This document shows, in pieces, positions 12,101-23,280 of a stretch of DNA of 64,000 bases. The stretch is from Apricaphanius iberus (taxonomy: Eukaryota > Chordata > Actinopteri > Cyprinodontiformes > Aphaniidae). The translations under genes and the position numbers were made by a program. Each line of letters begins with the position of its first letter. Position 1 is the first letter of the stretch. The notes under the pieces are model-generated. The model made no database searches, was not told the origin of the DNA, and worked only from the letters and a program-made list of their open reading frames with translations. The stretch lies in contig JAPXFQ010000362.1 of the NCBI GenBank assembly GCA_028564705.1, positions 285,050 to 349,049 on the forward strand, in the 5' to 3' direction.

Positions 12101-12899
12101 GCATATATTTGATGGAACAGACTTTATCCCCTTTAATACATTGGTTACACAATTCGGAATTAACAAGAATAAATTCTTAGAATACCAACAAATTAAATCA
12201 ATTATAAAAAATAAATTTAGGCTCAATACAGTTGATTTACAAATTCCAGGAAAAGTTTTTGACTTCCTTAATCTTAACCCTCCCAAACTGCTATCTAAAA
12301 TATACAAAATATTAAATAGAATAGATGAATCAGTAGCCCTTCCTATTTCAAAATGGGAGATGGACTTGTCCATCTCAATTGACCAAAACCTCTGGTCTCA
12401 AATTTCATTAAGAACCTTTAAATTTCTTAAAAATCCTAATCTACGATTAATACAATATAAAATCCTTCATAGAGTGCATTATACAGGGCAGCGGATGTTC
12501 AAGATGGGTTATACGCCGTCTGATACCTGTTTAAAATGTACAAGCAATCTACCAGACAATTATATTCATGCTCTCTGGTTCTGCCCACCTGTTAAGAAAT
12601 ATTGGTACCAGATATGTGAAGATCTATCAAAGTGTCTGAAATGTAATATCACACCTGCTCCCACAGTTTGCTTGCTGGGAAATGTAGATGAAGTTACCAT
12701 GGATAAAAAGTCTATGCAATTATTTTACATCGCCTTATGCATTGCTAAGAAAAATATCCTCTTGAACTGGAAAAATAAAAATACTCTGAATATTAATCAA
12801 TATAGAGATCTCCTTCTGGATTACATTGGTCTAGAAACGGCATCTGCCTCCACATCTGATCAATCTTTCTGGTCACCCTTGATCAGTTCCATCACCTAG
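9174..12899 (+). pseudogene. L1 ORF2: APE endonuclease / reverse transcriptase, frameshifted
   Basis: It reads from ATG 9,174 to the stop at 12,899, about 1,240 codons, a normal L1 ORF2 length. The endonuclease is at residues 1-235, with TWNIRG (Asn10), LLQETH (Glu39), GGDFNF (Asp141), RLDYLLV and SDHAPV. The RT shows NNKAPGPDGFPAEFY, LLKPGKDP, SYRPISL, LDAEKAFDRVNW, RGTRQGCPLSPSLFA and the catalytic YADD at 11,258-11,269. The C-terminal region has a CLKC...H...C motif near 12,525-12,585. The frame shifts at the A-run near 10,848-10,853 (net -1) and returns near 11,820-11,823 (net +1). The protein would nick target DNA and prime cDNA synthesis, but this copy cannot make it whole without slippage or sequence correction. 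A sequencing error at either site is possible. Confidence 0.85.
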
Positions 12900-14322
12900 T
12901 GGGGTCGGGCCCTTGATTCCGTTCTGTGGGACTCGGTTGCCGATGTGGAGCTTAAGGGTTGGTGGTGACTGCGGGGAGGTCCTTGGGGGTGGGTCCGCTT
13001 GCGGTTCGGCGATAGGTGCCGAGACCCTCGCCTGGGGTGGGACTTTGGGGTCTTTGTGTGGTGACTCCTAGTGGCTGCATGCGGCGCCTTAGAGGGGTCG
13101 TGCAGGCGGACGCGGGTTACTGGCCTGGTGCTGTGCTGCTCTGGGGGGGTCTGGACTGGGCCTGGGGCTCGGGGTTCTGGGGCGGCGCGCCCCCCGGCTG
13201 GGGCCCTGGCGGGGCTTGGCCGGGGGGGGCCGCTGCCGTCGGTGCCGGCTGGGGGGGGGCTGTGGTCAGCCGGTGGTTGGCGGGCGCTGCTGCCCTTTCC
13301 ATCTCCCCGGGCTGGTTCCTGTCGCTTGCTCCCCGGTGGCCGCTTGCCGCGTCCGGGCGTCGGCGAGAGGCCGTGGCGGGTGGCCGGCGTCTCCGGGCCC
13401 GATCGGCTATATTCACACTGGACCTGGCTCCTGGGTCTTGGTCTTAGCCCTCGCGGGGGTGCTGGGGTGGGGGGCTCTGGCCGTTGTTGGTCGGCCTCCA
13501 CAGTGACAGACCAGTTGGTGGGGTGTGGGCTTGTGGGTGGACGTGCTGGGTTCTGTTGCCACCCGGCCATCGGGCGGTAGAAGCAAGGCTGGAGGATGTC
13601 GGCCTGGGGATTGGCCGCCCGGGACTTCGGTCTGCTCACGGCCCTGGCGCGGCATGTCCGGGGTACCCGAGTCGGTGGTGCGCCGGGTTCCGGCCTCGGC
13701 CCGGGGGTCCTCGGACGCTGGCGGTGCCTGGGGCGTCTCTTATTGGCGGGGAGGCTTTTTACCATCTAGCACAGGCGCTCTTTTTAACGGGGTGCGCTTG
13801 GGACGGGAGGGGGGGGGGAGTTGTGGGTGAGGGGGGGCTAAACTCAACCTGGGTGTCTAGTGACATGTGTTTTGTTAGCAGTGTGAATGTTGGGGAGGAT
13901 TTAGATATGCCATTGCCATGGGGGCTGGTGGATTGCGGGGCCCACCGCGCGGGCTGACGCCGCACACCTTCGTTAGGTTTCCCGCTCTTGCCGTCTGGGC
14001 CCCGATACTGGACGTGCTGGGGGCCTCCCACCCTGGTGGATGGGCGAACGGGCGGTTGCCTATTGGAGTCAGCAGGGGAGCTGGCTCCCTGGGGTTGGAA
14101 TGGTCACCCAGTTATTTTTCTCCCCATCCCCATGCCTCTGTCCACCTGCTCCTTCATTCTACCATTCACAAGGCCTTGGGACGTGGGCACGTCACTGGGG
14201 TGCGGAATGGAGCTTCCGTCTTCGCTACCCGGTGGCGGCCTGGGTCCCGATTTTATTGAGCAATTTAGACACTTACACTTGCAACATTTACAGGGAACGC
14301 ACATGTAGGGACCTGGCGGTGT

Positions 14323-14371
14323 GGCGCCACAGGCGAGGCCCCCTCAACGGGGGGGCCTCGCCTGTGGTGCC
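14323..14371 (+). other. Strong GC hairpin in the L1 3' region
   Basis: CCACAGGCGAGGCCCCC (14,327-14,343) pairs perfectly with its complement at 14,351-14,367 around a 7-nt loop. The stem extends to about 21 pairs with one G-T wobble. The copy at 61-64 kb has the right arm but carries a different GC-palindromic segment in place of the left arm, so this spot varies between copies. Confidence 0.7.
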
Positions 14372-16211
14372 GGCACCCACTGGTTAAACGCATCTAGACA
14401 CTGAGGGCCCGGGGGGGGAGATGGGGGTACCCGGCAGTATTCCCATGTCCCCCCCCCTCTGTTTTAAGTGCACATTAGAACAACATGCAACAACACCACA
14501 TTGAGCTGGGGGAGAGAGGCTGGGGGTCTTTCCACACCCCTGTTCGTTGGACCATCAGGGGTCGGAGCCCGGGTAGAACATCAGGCCGTCTGGTCGGGGT
14601 CCTGGGCTGGTGGGCCGCTCTTGCCGGTGTGGGGGCCTTGGCGGTCTGCTTGTCCCCATCCTGGTGGGCAAAGGGGTCTGTCTCCCTGGTGCAGGGGCAG
14701 GGTGCTCTATTGGGGCGTCTGTCCCTGGGCCTGGGAGTATGGAGTATAGTGTATGTATGGGGGGTATGAATGAGTGTATAGCGTCCTTTTTTCGTATGTC
14801 CTGTATTTGTAAGAATGTGTACACAAGAAAGGGAGGGCACGTATGAGTGTCTCTGTTTGTCTATGTCTACCTGTCAGGTTGGGTGTTTGGCTGCTCTCTG
14901 GCCTGATGCATCTTCGTCCCTCCCCGTCACTCCCCGTCAGTGATGGTTGCTCCTGCCCGCTGGTTGATTATGGCTCTCGATGCCTGGGGCCGGGGGTCCC
15001 GGTTGCGGCCCGGCTCGGTCCTGGTGCATGTCGGGGGGGTCCTGGGTGGTCCGGTGTGTCGGGCGGCCGCTGTTTCGGGCCAACGTCCTCCTTGGATTGA
15101 CTGGGGCACCTCTTCTGGGGGTGCCGGGGATTTGTAGAATAGGTTTGGTGCCTGTTCCCGTTGGATGGGGGTGGGCGACCGTGCCTGGCGGCCCAATCCT
15201 CCTGCCGGTTCACAGGACTTCAGCATGGATGTTATGTTCGACTGGGGGGCTTGTCCGGCTATTGGCTGGGTCACTGATCTTGGCGCCTCCACGTTGGGCG
15301 GATATGGACCCTGGAAGCTGGAAGAATCTGGTCGTCCAGGTGCCGGCTGGGGGCGGCGGCCTGGGGAGGGCCTGCGTACATCCGCTGTGGCTCCCTGGCC
15401 GTGTGGGTGTGTTGGGGGCGGGCCGGGTTTGTTGGCGGTGGGTATGGTCCGGGATTCGACGGACCCCCCCCCCCCGGGGGTGGCGGCGGCGTGTGTTGTC
15501 CGTCGGTTGGCTGCGGGTCCTCCTTGCCTGCGGCGGGGGACCCTTGTCGGCTGGTCCCTGGTTGGGGCCCCGCTGGGGGGTGGGGTGCCCCTGGTCCCCG
15601 TGGCCTCCGGTTCCAGGTCCGGGCCCGCCCTGGCGTAGCCGGTTACCGGCGGAGCCCGTGGGCTGGTCACTGCGATCTCTCGGGCCCCAGCATCGCGGCT
15701 GGTGTGTGCTCCCCTGGGGCTTCCATCTGTTCCCCTCTTGGCGGGTGATCGACCCTGCGCTGATCCGCCTGTGGCCTCTGTACTCTATGGGACCCTGGAT
15801 GCATACATCTCTTGCCTCCTCCATTTCTGTGCCAATTCCTGTAGGACGGATTGACGGTTTCTTACACCAGCTATCAATCACTATCATGGGGAAACCTTAT
15901 TCAGACCTGCATGCTCGCACACACACATAGGTGTGGGGACATAGGTGAGGACGGACAAATCTTAGGCTGAGGTTATCATCATTAGTTAGTTGTTCACAGG
16001 AGCTTACCAGAAACATTTGTCTTATGTTCATTAATCAATGCTTGTGTGTAGTGAATGTGTAATTCTTTGTTTATTCTACCAGATCCGAACTATTGGTTTG
16101 GTTCTGTACACTTTGTGTTTTTGTTTTGTATTACTGTTTCTCTGCCGTCCGGCAGAGGTGGAGGACTGGGATGTTTTCTTGTGTTCTTTATTTGCCTCCC
16201 TGTCTTGTGTC

Positions 16212-16575
16212 GTCGGTTCGCCCCTCTGTTGGTCCGGTTTCTTTTCTTCACCTTCTTCCTTTCTCCCTTCTTGTCTCAGTTTAATGTCCAGGACGTCAGG
16301 AAATTGAACCCACAGTAATCACTAATAAAGATTTTTCATACATATACATCAAGTGGCGTACTACAGCGAAGCTGTACTACTCTGCTTGGGAAAGTCGGTT
16401 CGCCCCTCTGTTGGTCCGGTTTCTTTTCTTCACCTTCTTCCTTTCTCCCTTCTTGTCTCAGTTTAATGTCCATGACGTCAGGAAATTGAACCCACAGTAA
16501 TCACTAATAAAGATTTTTCATACATATACATCAAGTGGCGTACTACAGCGAAGCTGTAATACTCTGCTTGGGAAA
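16212..16575 (+). repeat. 182-bp tandem duplication in the L1 tail
   Basis: Units 16,212-16,393 and 16,394-16,575 are nearly identical. Each holds an AATAAA (16,324 and 16,506) and a hairpin (16,358-16,380 and 16,540-16,562). The copy at 61.3 kb has only one unit, so the duplication is specific to this copy or its sublineage. Confidence 0.9.
16540..16562 (+). other. Conserved 3' hairpin 1 of the L1
   Basis: GTACTACAGC, loop GAA, then GCTGTAATAC gives nine of ten base pairs. It is found in the same place in the inverted copy (61,406-61,428) and in the upstream duplicate unit (16,358-16,380). It lies about 85 bp before the poly(A). Confidence 0.7.
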
Positions 16576-16600
16576 GTAAAACTGTTGGGCTTGTACTTGG

Positions 16601-16623
16601 TACTCAGACACCAATTCTGAGTA
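16601..16623 (+). other. Conserved 3' hairpin 2 of the L1
   Basis: TACTCAG, a 9-nt loop, then CTGAGTA: a perfect 7-bp stem 24 bp before the poly(A). An identical structure is at 61,345-61,367 in the other copy. Stem-loops near the 3' end serve as reverse-transcriptase recognition signals in stringent-type LINEs. That role is inferred here. Confidence 0.65.
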
Positions 16624-16644
16624 GCATACTGCTAGACAGGACAC

Positions 16645-16647
<3 letters not shown>

Positions 16648-16694
<47 letters not shown>
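16648..16694 (+). repeat. Poly(A) tail of the L1 insertion
   Basis: An uninterrupted run of about 47 A directly after '...ggacacgt'. The length and purity are consistent with a recent retrotransposition event, although run length in an assembly is unreliable. Confidence 0.9.
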
Positions 16695-16696
<2 letters not shown>

Positions 16697-17930
16697 GGGT
16701 TGGAATAGATTCCAGACTTTACCTCTAAAGCTGGAAGCCTTGAAACCAAACCAAACTAGATTCAGTCTGAATTATGCAGAGATTCTGTAGAATATTTGAG
16801 TTTTTCTGAATGTTTGCTTTAATCAACCAGAGTTTTGATTTAGTAAAATCTGTTTTCATCAGGTCATAATAATAAACCAAGTGTTAGACAAATGCTGCTG
16901 CAGATCTTCATCCCTGTGGTCCATCTCCCCCTCATACGAAACAAGCGCCCTCCTTCCTTCCCTCCCGTCCATCAACGCCACTCTGACATTTTACCCTCTC
17001 ATCCGACTGATTTGAATACACAAAGCAGGCCGCGCTGATTTGTTTGGGCTAAAGTCACGTCGGCGCCTCGGGCCGACGCTGCTGCACATGCCAGCCTCCG
17101 ATCAGTATCTCGGCTCTTTGATGCATACATGCATGCAAGCAGGCACAGAGGAAGCCGGCATCTCTGATTGGTTCCACTCTACAGCAAATTAAATCGCCTC
17201 CCTGCGATTAGACAGACTCTCAGCATCAAACAACTTCCAGCTCGACTAGGAGACTCCACATGCGGATCTATGTTTTTGGGGTTAGATGAGTGTGAGGTAG
17301 ATTGGTCTGCAGCCGCTCCAATCCTTCCTTATCACATTCCTGCATCCTGACAACAACAAACCCCAGGCGCTGGACTCTGTTCCCCCTCTGCTGCACTTCA
17401 TCTGCTCCAGAAATAGAACATTACGGTGGAATGTAATGCTACATGACCCCGCCCCCAACACATGAACACGTCTTTGGGATCCATGTGTATCCAGCCCACC
17501 AACACGGACCCAGATTAAACCAGCAGCTGTGTGGTGAGGTTGGTTGATATGCGCCGTATGATGTTTGGTTCTGTGACCGAGTTCAGGCTCCGTTCGGAGA
17601 TCTCTGCGTCTTCCTCAGGAGAGCTGACGACATTCAGAAAGAAAACGGAGAACGTTGTGATGAATGTCAAACGGCGCGATCCAATTTCCCCAGAACACCG
17701 ACTGGAAACCAGCATCATCCCCAAGACACCATGGAAAAATTAACTAATCGAAGACCTAAAAGGTCCTGGGTTCTTTCTGCATGTTCTCCTGGTGCATGAA
17801 TTTGTTCCCTCCTGGTACTCCAGCTTCCTACCATAGTCCAAAAACATGACTGCTAGGTTAACTGGTCTCTAACTGGACTTAGTTAGTTCCACACCTCTCA
17901 CACAATCACTGCTGGGAACAGGCAGTAGGG
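16695..17930. other. Intergenic; no gene recognised
   Basis: Unique-looking sequence after the L1 insertion. Near 17,800-17,900 is the 'ctaccatagtccaaaaacatgactgctaggttaactgg' type sequence, a dispersed repeat in many teleosts. A 60-70 residue open frame at 17,515-17,743 exists on both strands and has no recognisable domain. Confidence 0.4.
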
Positions 17931-18465
17931 ATGCAACAATACCACTTTATTCAAACTGATACGATACCAATACTTGGATCTGAAACTACTTGCTGATACA
18001 GAGTACCAATGCCGATACTTCTACCACGCAAAAAAGAAGAAGAAAAAATGCATTGACTTGAAAGAAAAGTTTAAAGTGACGGTGTGTAGTTTACTGACGA
18101 TAGGGGGCAGTACACACCAAACTGTGTTTGAGTGGGGACGGATGGCCGTACAGGCCAAAAATCGCAGTTGTGCAATTTTCTGCTATGACAAAGTTCAACC
18201 TCTAGGGAAATATATGCAGCAACATGAGAAACACATGAGACTCCATTTCATCACAGGCAGCGAGTGAAGAGGTAAATGTCTAAAACACCACCATGTGGGA
18301 ATACTTAAACTTCATGTTAGAAAATGAACATTTTCTGTGAAATTTTTGCAGAGCTTCCACATTTTAAGTATCGTTTCATGATATTGGTTAGCTTTAGCGG
18401 ATACAAGTACTCAGATGGTATTGGGGCCGATGCCTGATACCAGCATCAGTGTATCTATAGTGCAG
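17931..18465. mobile_element. hAT-like non-autonomous element, decayed
   Basis: The left end TAGGGATGCAACAATACC matches the terminal sequence of the 30.3-kb element. The interior and right end are rich in GATACCAATAC/GGTATTGGGG motifs. The right terminus is decayed (about 18,465) and no target duplication is clear. It has no coding capacity. Confidence 0.6.
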
Positions 18466-18832
18466 ACCAAGCATTTGCAGAGCATCACACTGAATTAATC
18501 AATTCAATTGTTGGAAAAACTGTGGAGGACTTATGTTCATATGAACACTATTTTTCATCTATCTTTTTTTTTTCTAACAAAAATGAAGAGAAAAAGAAAA
18601 TAATCAGTGGTTGTGAGCTGCGTAACTGAAGGGAGAGTATGCAATGGAAAAAAGTAATTCTATGTTATTAAGTACCATAAGCATGCAGCTATTTCTACCC
18701 TCTCCTTTTTCCTGTTGGCCTCATCGTCCTCTTAAAAACTGATTTCCTGTTGTACATGATAAAAGCCAACAAATTAGATCAGGGACCGACTGACTGCAAA
18801 CGCGGTGTCACAGGTAATGACAATTATGCATA
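18466..18832. other. Intergenic, nothing recognised
   Basis: A short AT-rich interval between two transposon relics. No gene, RNA or clear repeat was seen. Confidence 0.4.
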
Positions 18833-19880
<1,048 letters not shown>

Positions 19881-21049
19881 CATTTCAATTTAAGAGAAGG
19901 TCACAACAATTTATTTGTGGGACGTGTCAGATTCGAGATGCTTTGCAAACGACTCCACTGACTATCAGCTGCGTATTACACTTTTAAGATGTTCTGTGCC
20001 ACTTATGGGACAAACCAATAATGGTCGAACATCTCTTCTTTGCTCTCACCAGTCCCAAAGTTCTGAAAGTCTTTGGGTCCACACTGAATCCCTCCTTCAC
20101 ACTGACGTACATTTTCCTTTAGGGCTTCTGAACATGCCAGACGTATCGAGCCATTTGGTACCTGATAATTGACTAAATCTGACCTGATACATTATAACAT
20201 AAGCTGCCTTTTAATATTGAGTGAACGCTGCTGTCCAAACACTGAGGAGCTTCCAAATGAGACCAACATGTTCCAGCATGTTCAGCTTGATTGTCTCATT
20301 AGGGACGACCTGAGTGAAGCTAGTCCAACAATAACTGTCCTCTACATGATGTTAGTTTTAGAATCAAAGTAGTCATTTTAAGGTTTAAACCCCCAAATAG
20401 AGTAAATATTCCTGTTTTTTTTTATATAGGAATCTTCGTATTTCAGTCGAACAGTTCAGTTAAAATGGATAAAACTGGAGCTGCTGACAACAATCAGTGC
20501 GCTGTGATGCTGCAGCAACATTTCTGCAGCTCTTCCTCACATGTGAAACATGTCGGTGGCTCGTCAGTGCAGCAGGGCAGATCTGACAACTCTCTCAGCT
20601 GTTTCTGGACCATCCGGAGCGACGCTGAGACATCTGACTGAGGCAGCAGATGGAGAGCTAACTGTGGACACGTCTTCACTGAATAACGGAGCCCGGTCCA
20701 GGAAGCTACAGGCTGGGCTTGTGTCTTTAAGGAGAGGCACCGGCGGCTCCAACCTCTAAGCTGAACAAGGTTCATTAAAATTTCAGAAACAGGTCAACTG
20801 GTTAAAACAGGGACATGAAACAAGAGTGAACTAATTCCATGCGTTTCTATTATTTATGGTCACTTTTACTCAGGAAGTTACATTAACGCAAAACGCCCAT
20901 CAGTGGTAACTTGTGTTTCAGAGCCCCAGCTGAGGACCATCACTGTGGTGACGGACAGCTGAGTGGACGTCCCAGTAGAATCAGCCGGAGTTCGGAGTGG
21001 GAAGCTCAGAGCTCCATCTTGGATTCTATTGGCCTCGTTTAGCAGGTCA
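19881..21049. other. Intergenic; no supported gene
   Basis: Overlapping short frames on both strands at 20,490-20,775 have no recognisable domain and no splice context. Nothing else stands out. Confidence 0.4.
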
Positions 21050-21300
21050 AAGGTCAAACACTTCTGGGACAATGTCCTCTGGACAGAGGAGACCAGATGA
21101 TGTTGGACCATGACACCTCAGACCAACTGAAAAGCACGGTGGTGGCAGGATGATGTTTGTTTTGCAGACTCGCTGCAGATGTTGAGCGGACCACGTTCTC
21201 CTCTGTAGACCAAAATGTTCTAGAGTTAAACGTGAGTCTGAAAGCTGAAGCTCGGTCCAAACAAAGGCCTAGTTAAAGTCCGGATCTAATCTGGACTGAA
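21050..21300 (+). mobile_element. Tc1/mariner-like transposase fragment
   Basis: The + strand contains 'aagcacggtggtggcaggatgatg' followed by '...ctcctctgtagaccaaaatgttctagagttaaacgtgag' and 'aaagtccggatctaatctgg'. This order is typical of the middle of Tc1-family transposase genes in fish. It is too short and decayed to code. Confidence 0.6.
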
Positions 21301-22884
21301 GGCACAAAAAAATGGCGCTAACATTCATCGTCGTCTTTAAGGCGAGCCAATCAGCGGCAAAGAAAACTAACGGAGCTTCTGGATTGGCTGCTTTGCTAAT
21401 CCCAACCAAAAGCATGTAGAGTAGCATTCAGCCTTCAGATTTCAGCTTCCCAGATACATTTTCTTTAGAACATTTGAGACGTGCTCAAAGAGAAATCTGC
21501 AAATACGCAAAGTTTCCATGAATAATTTGGAGTCAATGTTCTACGAAAAAAAGAAATAAAAATCAAACAGGCACTCTTCCACTAATTTCCGTATATTACC
21601 ATAAATATTGGTTATTGGCCATAACAGCAGTATTAACATTGAATATTTGTATCAACGGAAATTTTTCACATCAGTTCTTATTTTTCACATGGAAAGATTT
21701 TATGGCCCCTTAATGACAAGAAAAGTTAGAGAGCATGAGATCCTACCAAATACTACCTCCATGAACTACTTCTACTACTATGATGTTACACACAGCGATA
21801 TAGTGACATAATGTTTAGTTCTATACAAAGAATGCATCAACTTACATCCAAATAGCATCATTCCCCCGTAAAGAGGACAAAGTCTACCTCTTTTTAAACC
21901 AGTTCTAACAGGTCTACTGTCAGTACAAAACAGGTTCATGAAATTCTTTGTAAAAACTCCCTCTCATAAAGGGATATCAGCAGCTTCGTTCACGACAGTG
22001 ACAGTCCCTTTCAGAATGAGCCGTTTAGAGGCTCTGTCACTTTTATGCAAAGCAGCAGTTGCAGACCACGCCCACCCATCTTGTTGCTAGGCTGCTGGTT
22101 TGCCGCACAATGGAAATGGCACAGAATTGGAATTGGTGGCCGTGGTTTGACTTGCGAGGGTTACGATCTTACTGAGATAAGTACGTTTTTGTAGAAGCAA
22201 AAATTTCTGACAAGAAAAATGTGCAAAACAAAAATGGAAAATGGATGAATGGTTTTTCTTCCTGTTCAGAGTGTTTATAGAGGCATTATACACCCCCTTA
22301 TGGCAACACAAAAGGAGAACAAACTTTACATTTGCATATGTCATTGTTAATAAAATCTGTGATTATATTTTAAACTGATAAAGCCACTCTTCTCTTCTTA
22401 ATCAGATAAAATCAGCAGAATATTTAACCCACCAGGGTGTTTTAAAAATAAACTTCCATATGAATGCATCGAGGGATCAGATGTGATTTGGTGATGGATC
22501 TGAATGCAAACCCATCCTTTCATGTTTCAGAGCTATAAAGCAGATTATGAAGAGAGACTAAAAGAAAGCATGATCAGCGGCTGCTTCCCAACTTGCTCCA
22601 AGAGAGAAATAACTACAATAAATCTCATCAGATGTTCCTCATGGGCTAAGAGCTGTTATGAAAGAAAATTAATGTCTAATTATGGCACAGAATGCTGTTT
22701 ATTTCCTGCAGGCCCCCTAAACACAGACATCAGAGTATTTTCCATCAGAGCCGAGGATGACATCCCTCCAGTGAGCCCCCTTTTCTGATCCAACACCCCC
22801 ACTGACTTGGGTTTCTGTCTCCAGCTGAAGCTGCTGATGTATGGGCTAAACATCTGGGAGCCTCCGGGAGGACGCAGCCATTTA
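21301..22884. other. Intergenic; no supported gene
   Basis: Ordinary AT-rich sequence. Short frames such as 22,504-22,788 (+) have no recognisable domain. No clear repeat borders were seen. Confidence 0.4.
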
Positions 22885-23101
22885 ATGTGCGCCCCTGCTC
22901 CAACCAGAATCCTTCCAGCCTCTCCAGCAGCTCAGGAGGAGCTCTGAAGTTTAACTCCAGCACCAGCCGGTCTCTTCCGAACCAAGAAGCCCAGCAGAAC
23001 TCAGTCCCCTCCGCGCACATGGCTCAGCGGCCCGGTTCGGTTCGGGACGCGCACAGGACGCAGACATGTCAGGGGAACCATCAGAGAGACGCGTTCGCTT
23101 A

Positions 23102-23204
23102 CCGTGCAGAGGAGCGGAGAAGCTGCGGGAATCATAAATCCGTCCTTAGAGTCCGCATGTTCGGCCGGCCGGGCAGGGAGCAGGCTGCTGCTGTGAGGAG
23201 TCAT
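23102..23204 (-). other. Possible first exon of an unknown - strand gene
   Basis: On the - strand an ATG at 23,204 opens a frame of about 34 codons (starting MTPHSSSLLPARPAEH) that runs to a good donor, CACG|GTAAGC, near 23,101. It sits in the CpG-rich patch just downstream, on that strand, of a CCAAT box. No second exon was recognised between 16.7 and 23 kb. The call rests on splice-site and CpG context only; a chance match is quite possible. Confidence 0.25.
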
Positions 23205-23230
23205 CCGACTGTCAGCGACAATAAACGGGA

Positions 23231-23257
23231 GAGGAGGAGGAGGAGGAGGAGGAGGGA
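23231..23257. repeat. GGA/GAG microsatellite
   Basis: A run of 'gag gag gag' purine triplets within the CpG-rich patch. Confidence 0.7.
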
Positions 23258-23280
23258 GGGGGCACCCCAGCCAATTAGAA

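Larger units (their letters stand above)
12900..16647 (+). other. 3.75-kb G-rich 3' region of the L1
   Basis: Begins one base after the ORF2 stop and runs to the poly(A). It is very GC-rich and G-skewed on the sense strand to about 15,900, with runs such as eight G at 13,222-13,229 and nine G at 13,251-13,259. It then changes to ordinary composition to the end. The same sequence recurs in inverted copies at 27,453-28,589 and 61,301-64,000, which marks it as part of the retrotransposon and not flanking DNA. Mammalian L1 3' UTRs also carry a G-rich tract that can fold into quadruplexes, but only a few hundred bases long. Open frames in it are probably a by-product of high GC. Confidence 0.7.
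7690..16694 (+). mobile_element. Near-full-length L1-clade (fish Swimmer/Tx1-like) LINE
   Basis: The whole element reads on the + strand: 5' UTR (start uncertain), ORF1 at 7,974-8,759, spacer, ORF2 at 9,174-12,899, a 3' region of about 3.75 kb, and a poly(A) of 47 A at 16,648-16,694. APE-type endonuclease, L1-type RT and a C-terminal Cys/His motif place it in the L1 clade. ORF1 is open. ORF2 is broken only by two single-base-type frameshifts that cancel, so the insertion is young. Partial copies lie at 27,453-28,589 (- strand) and 61,301-64,000 (- strand). No target-site duplication was identified. Confidence 0.85.
22885..23280. promoter_or_regulatory. CpG-rich promoter-like patch
   Basis: A local concentration of CpG in otherwise AT-rich DNA (for example 'ccgcgcac', 'gacgcgcac', 'acgcgttcgcttaccg', 'ggccggccggg'). 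A CCAAT box lies at about 23,270 ('cagccaattag'), with a GGA-repeat at 23,231-23,257. This looks like a CpG-island promoter or 5' exon. Which gene it would serve is unknown. The L1 3' regions are also CpG-containing, but this patch does not match them. Confidence 0.45.

Noticed and set aside
12896..13765. 289-codon - strand open frame rich in Pro and Arg over the L1 3' region
   Set aside because: The equivalent frame is broken in the copy at 63-64 kb and in the one at 27-28 kb. Composition follows the GC content, and no domain is visible.
14927..15887. Long overlapping frames on both strands (247, 316 and 225 codons)
   Set aside because: All lie in G-rich sequence with few stops. They overlap each other in several frames, and the counterparts at 61.7-62.4 kb are disrupted.
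20490..20775. Overlapping 60-93 codon frames on both strands
   Set aside because: No domain, no splice context and no support from neighbours; chance open frames.
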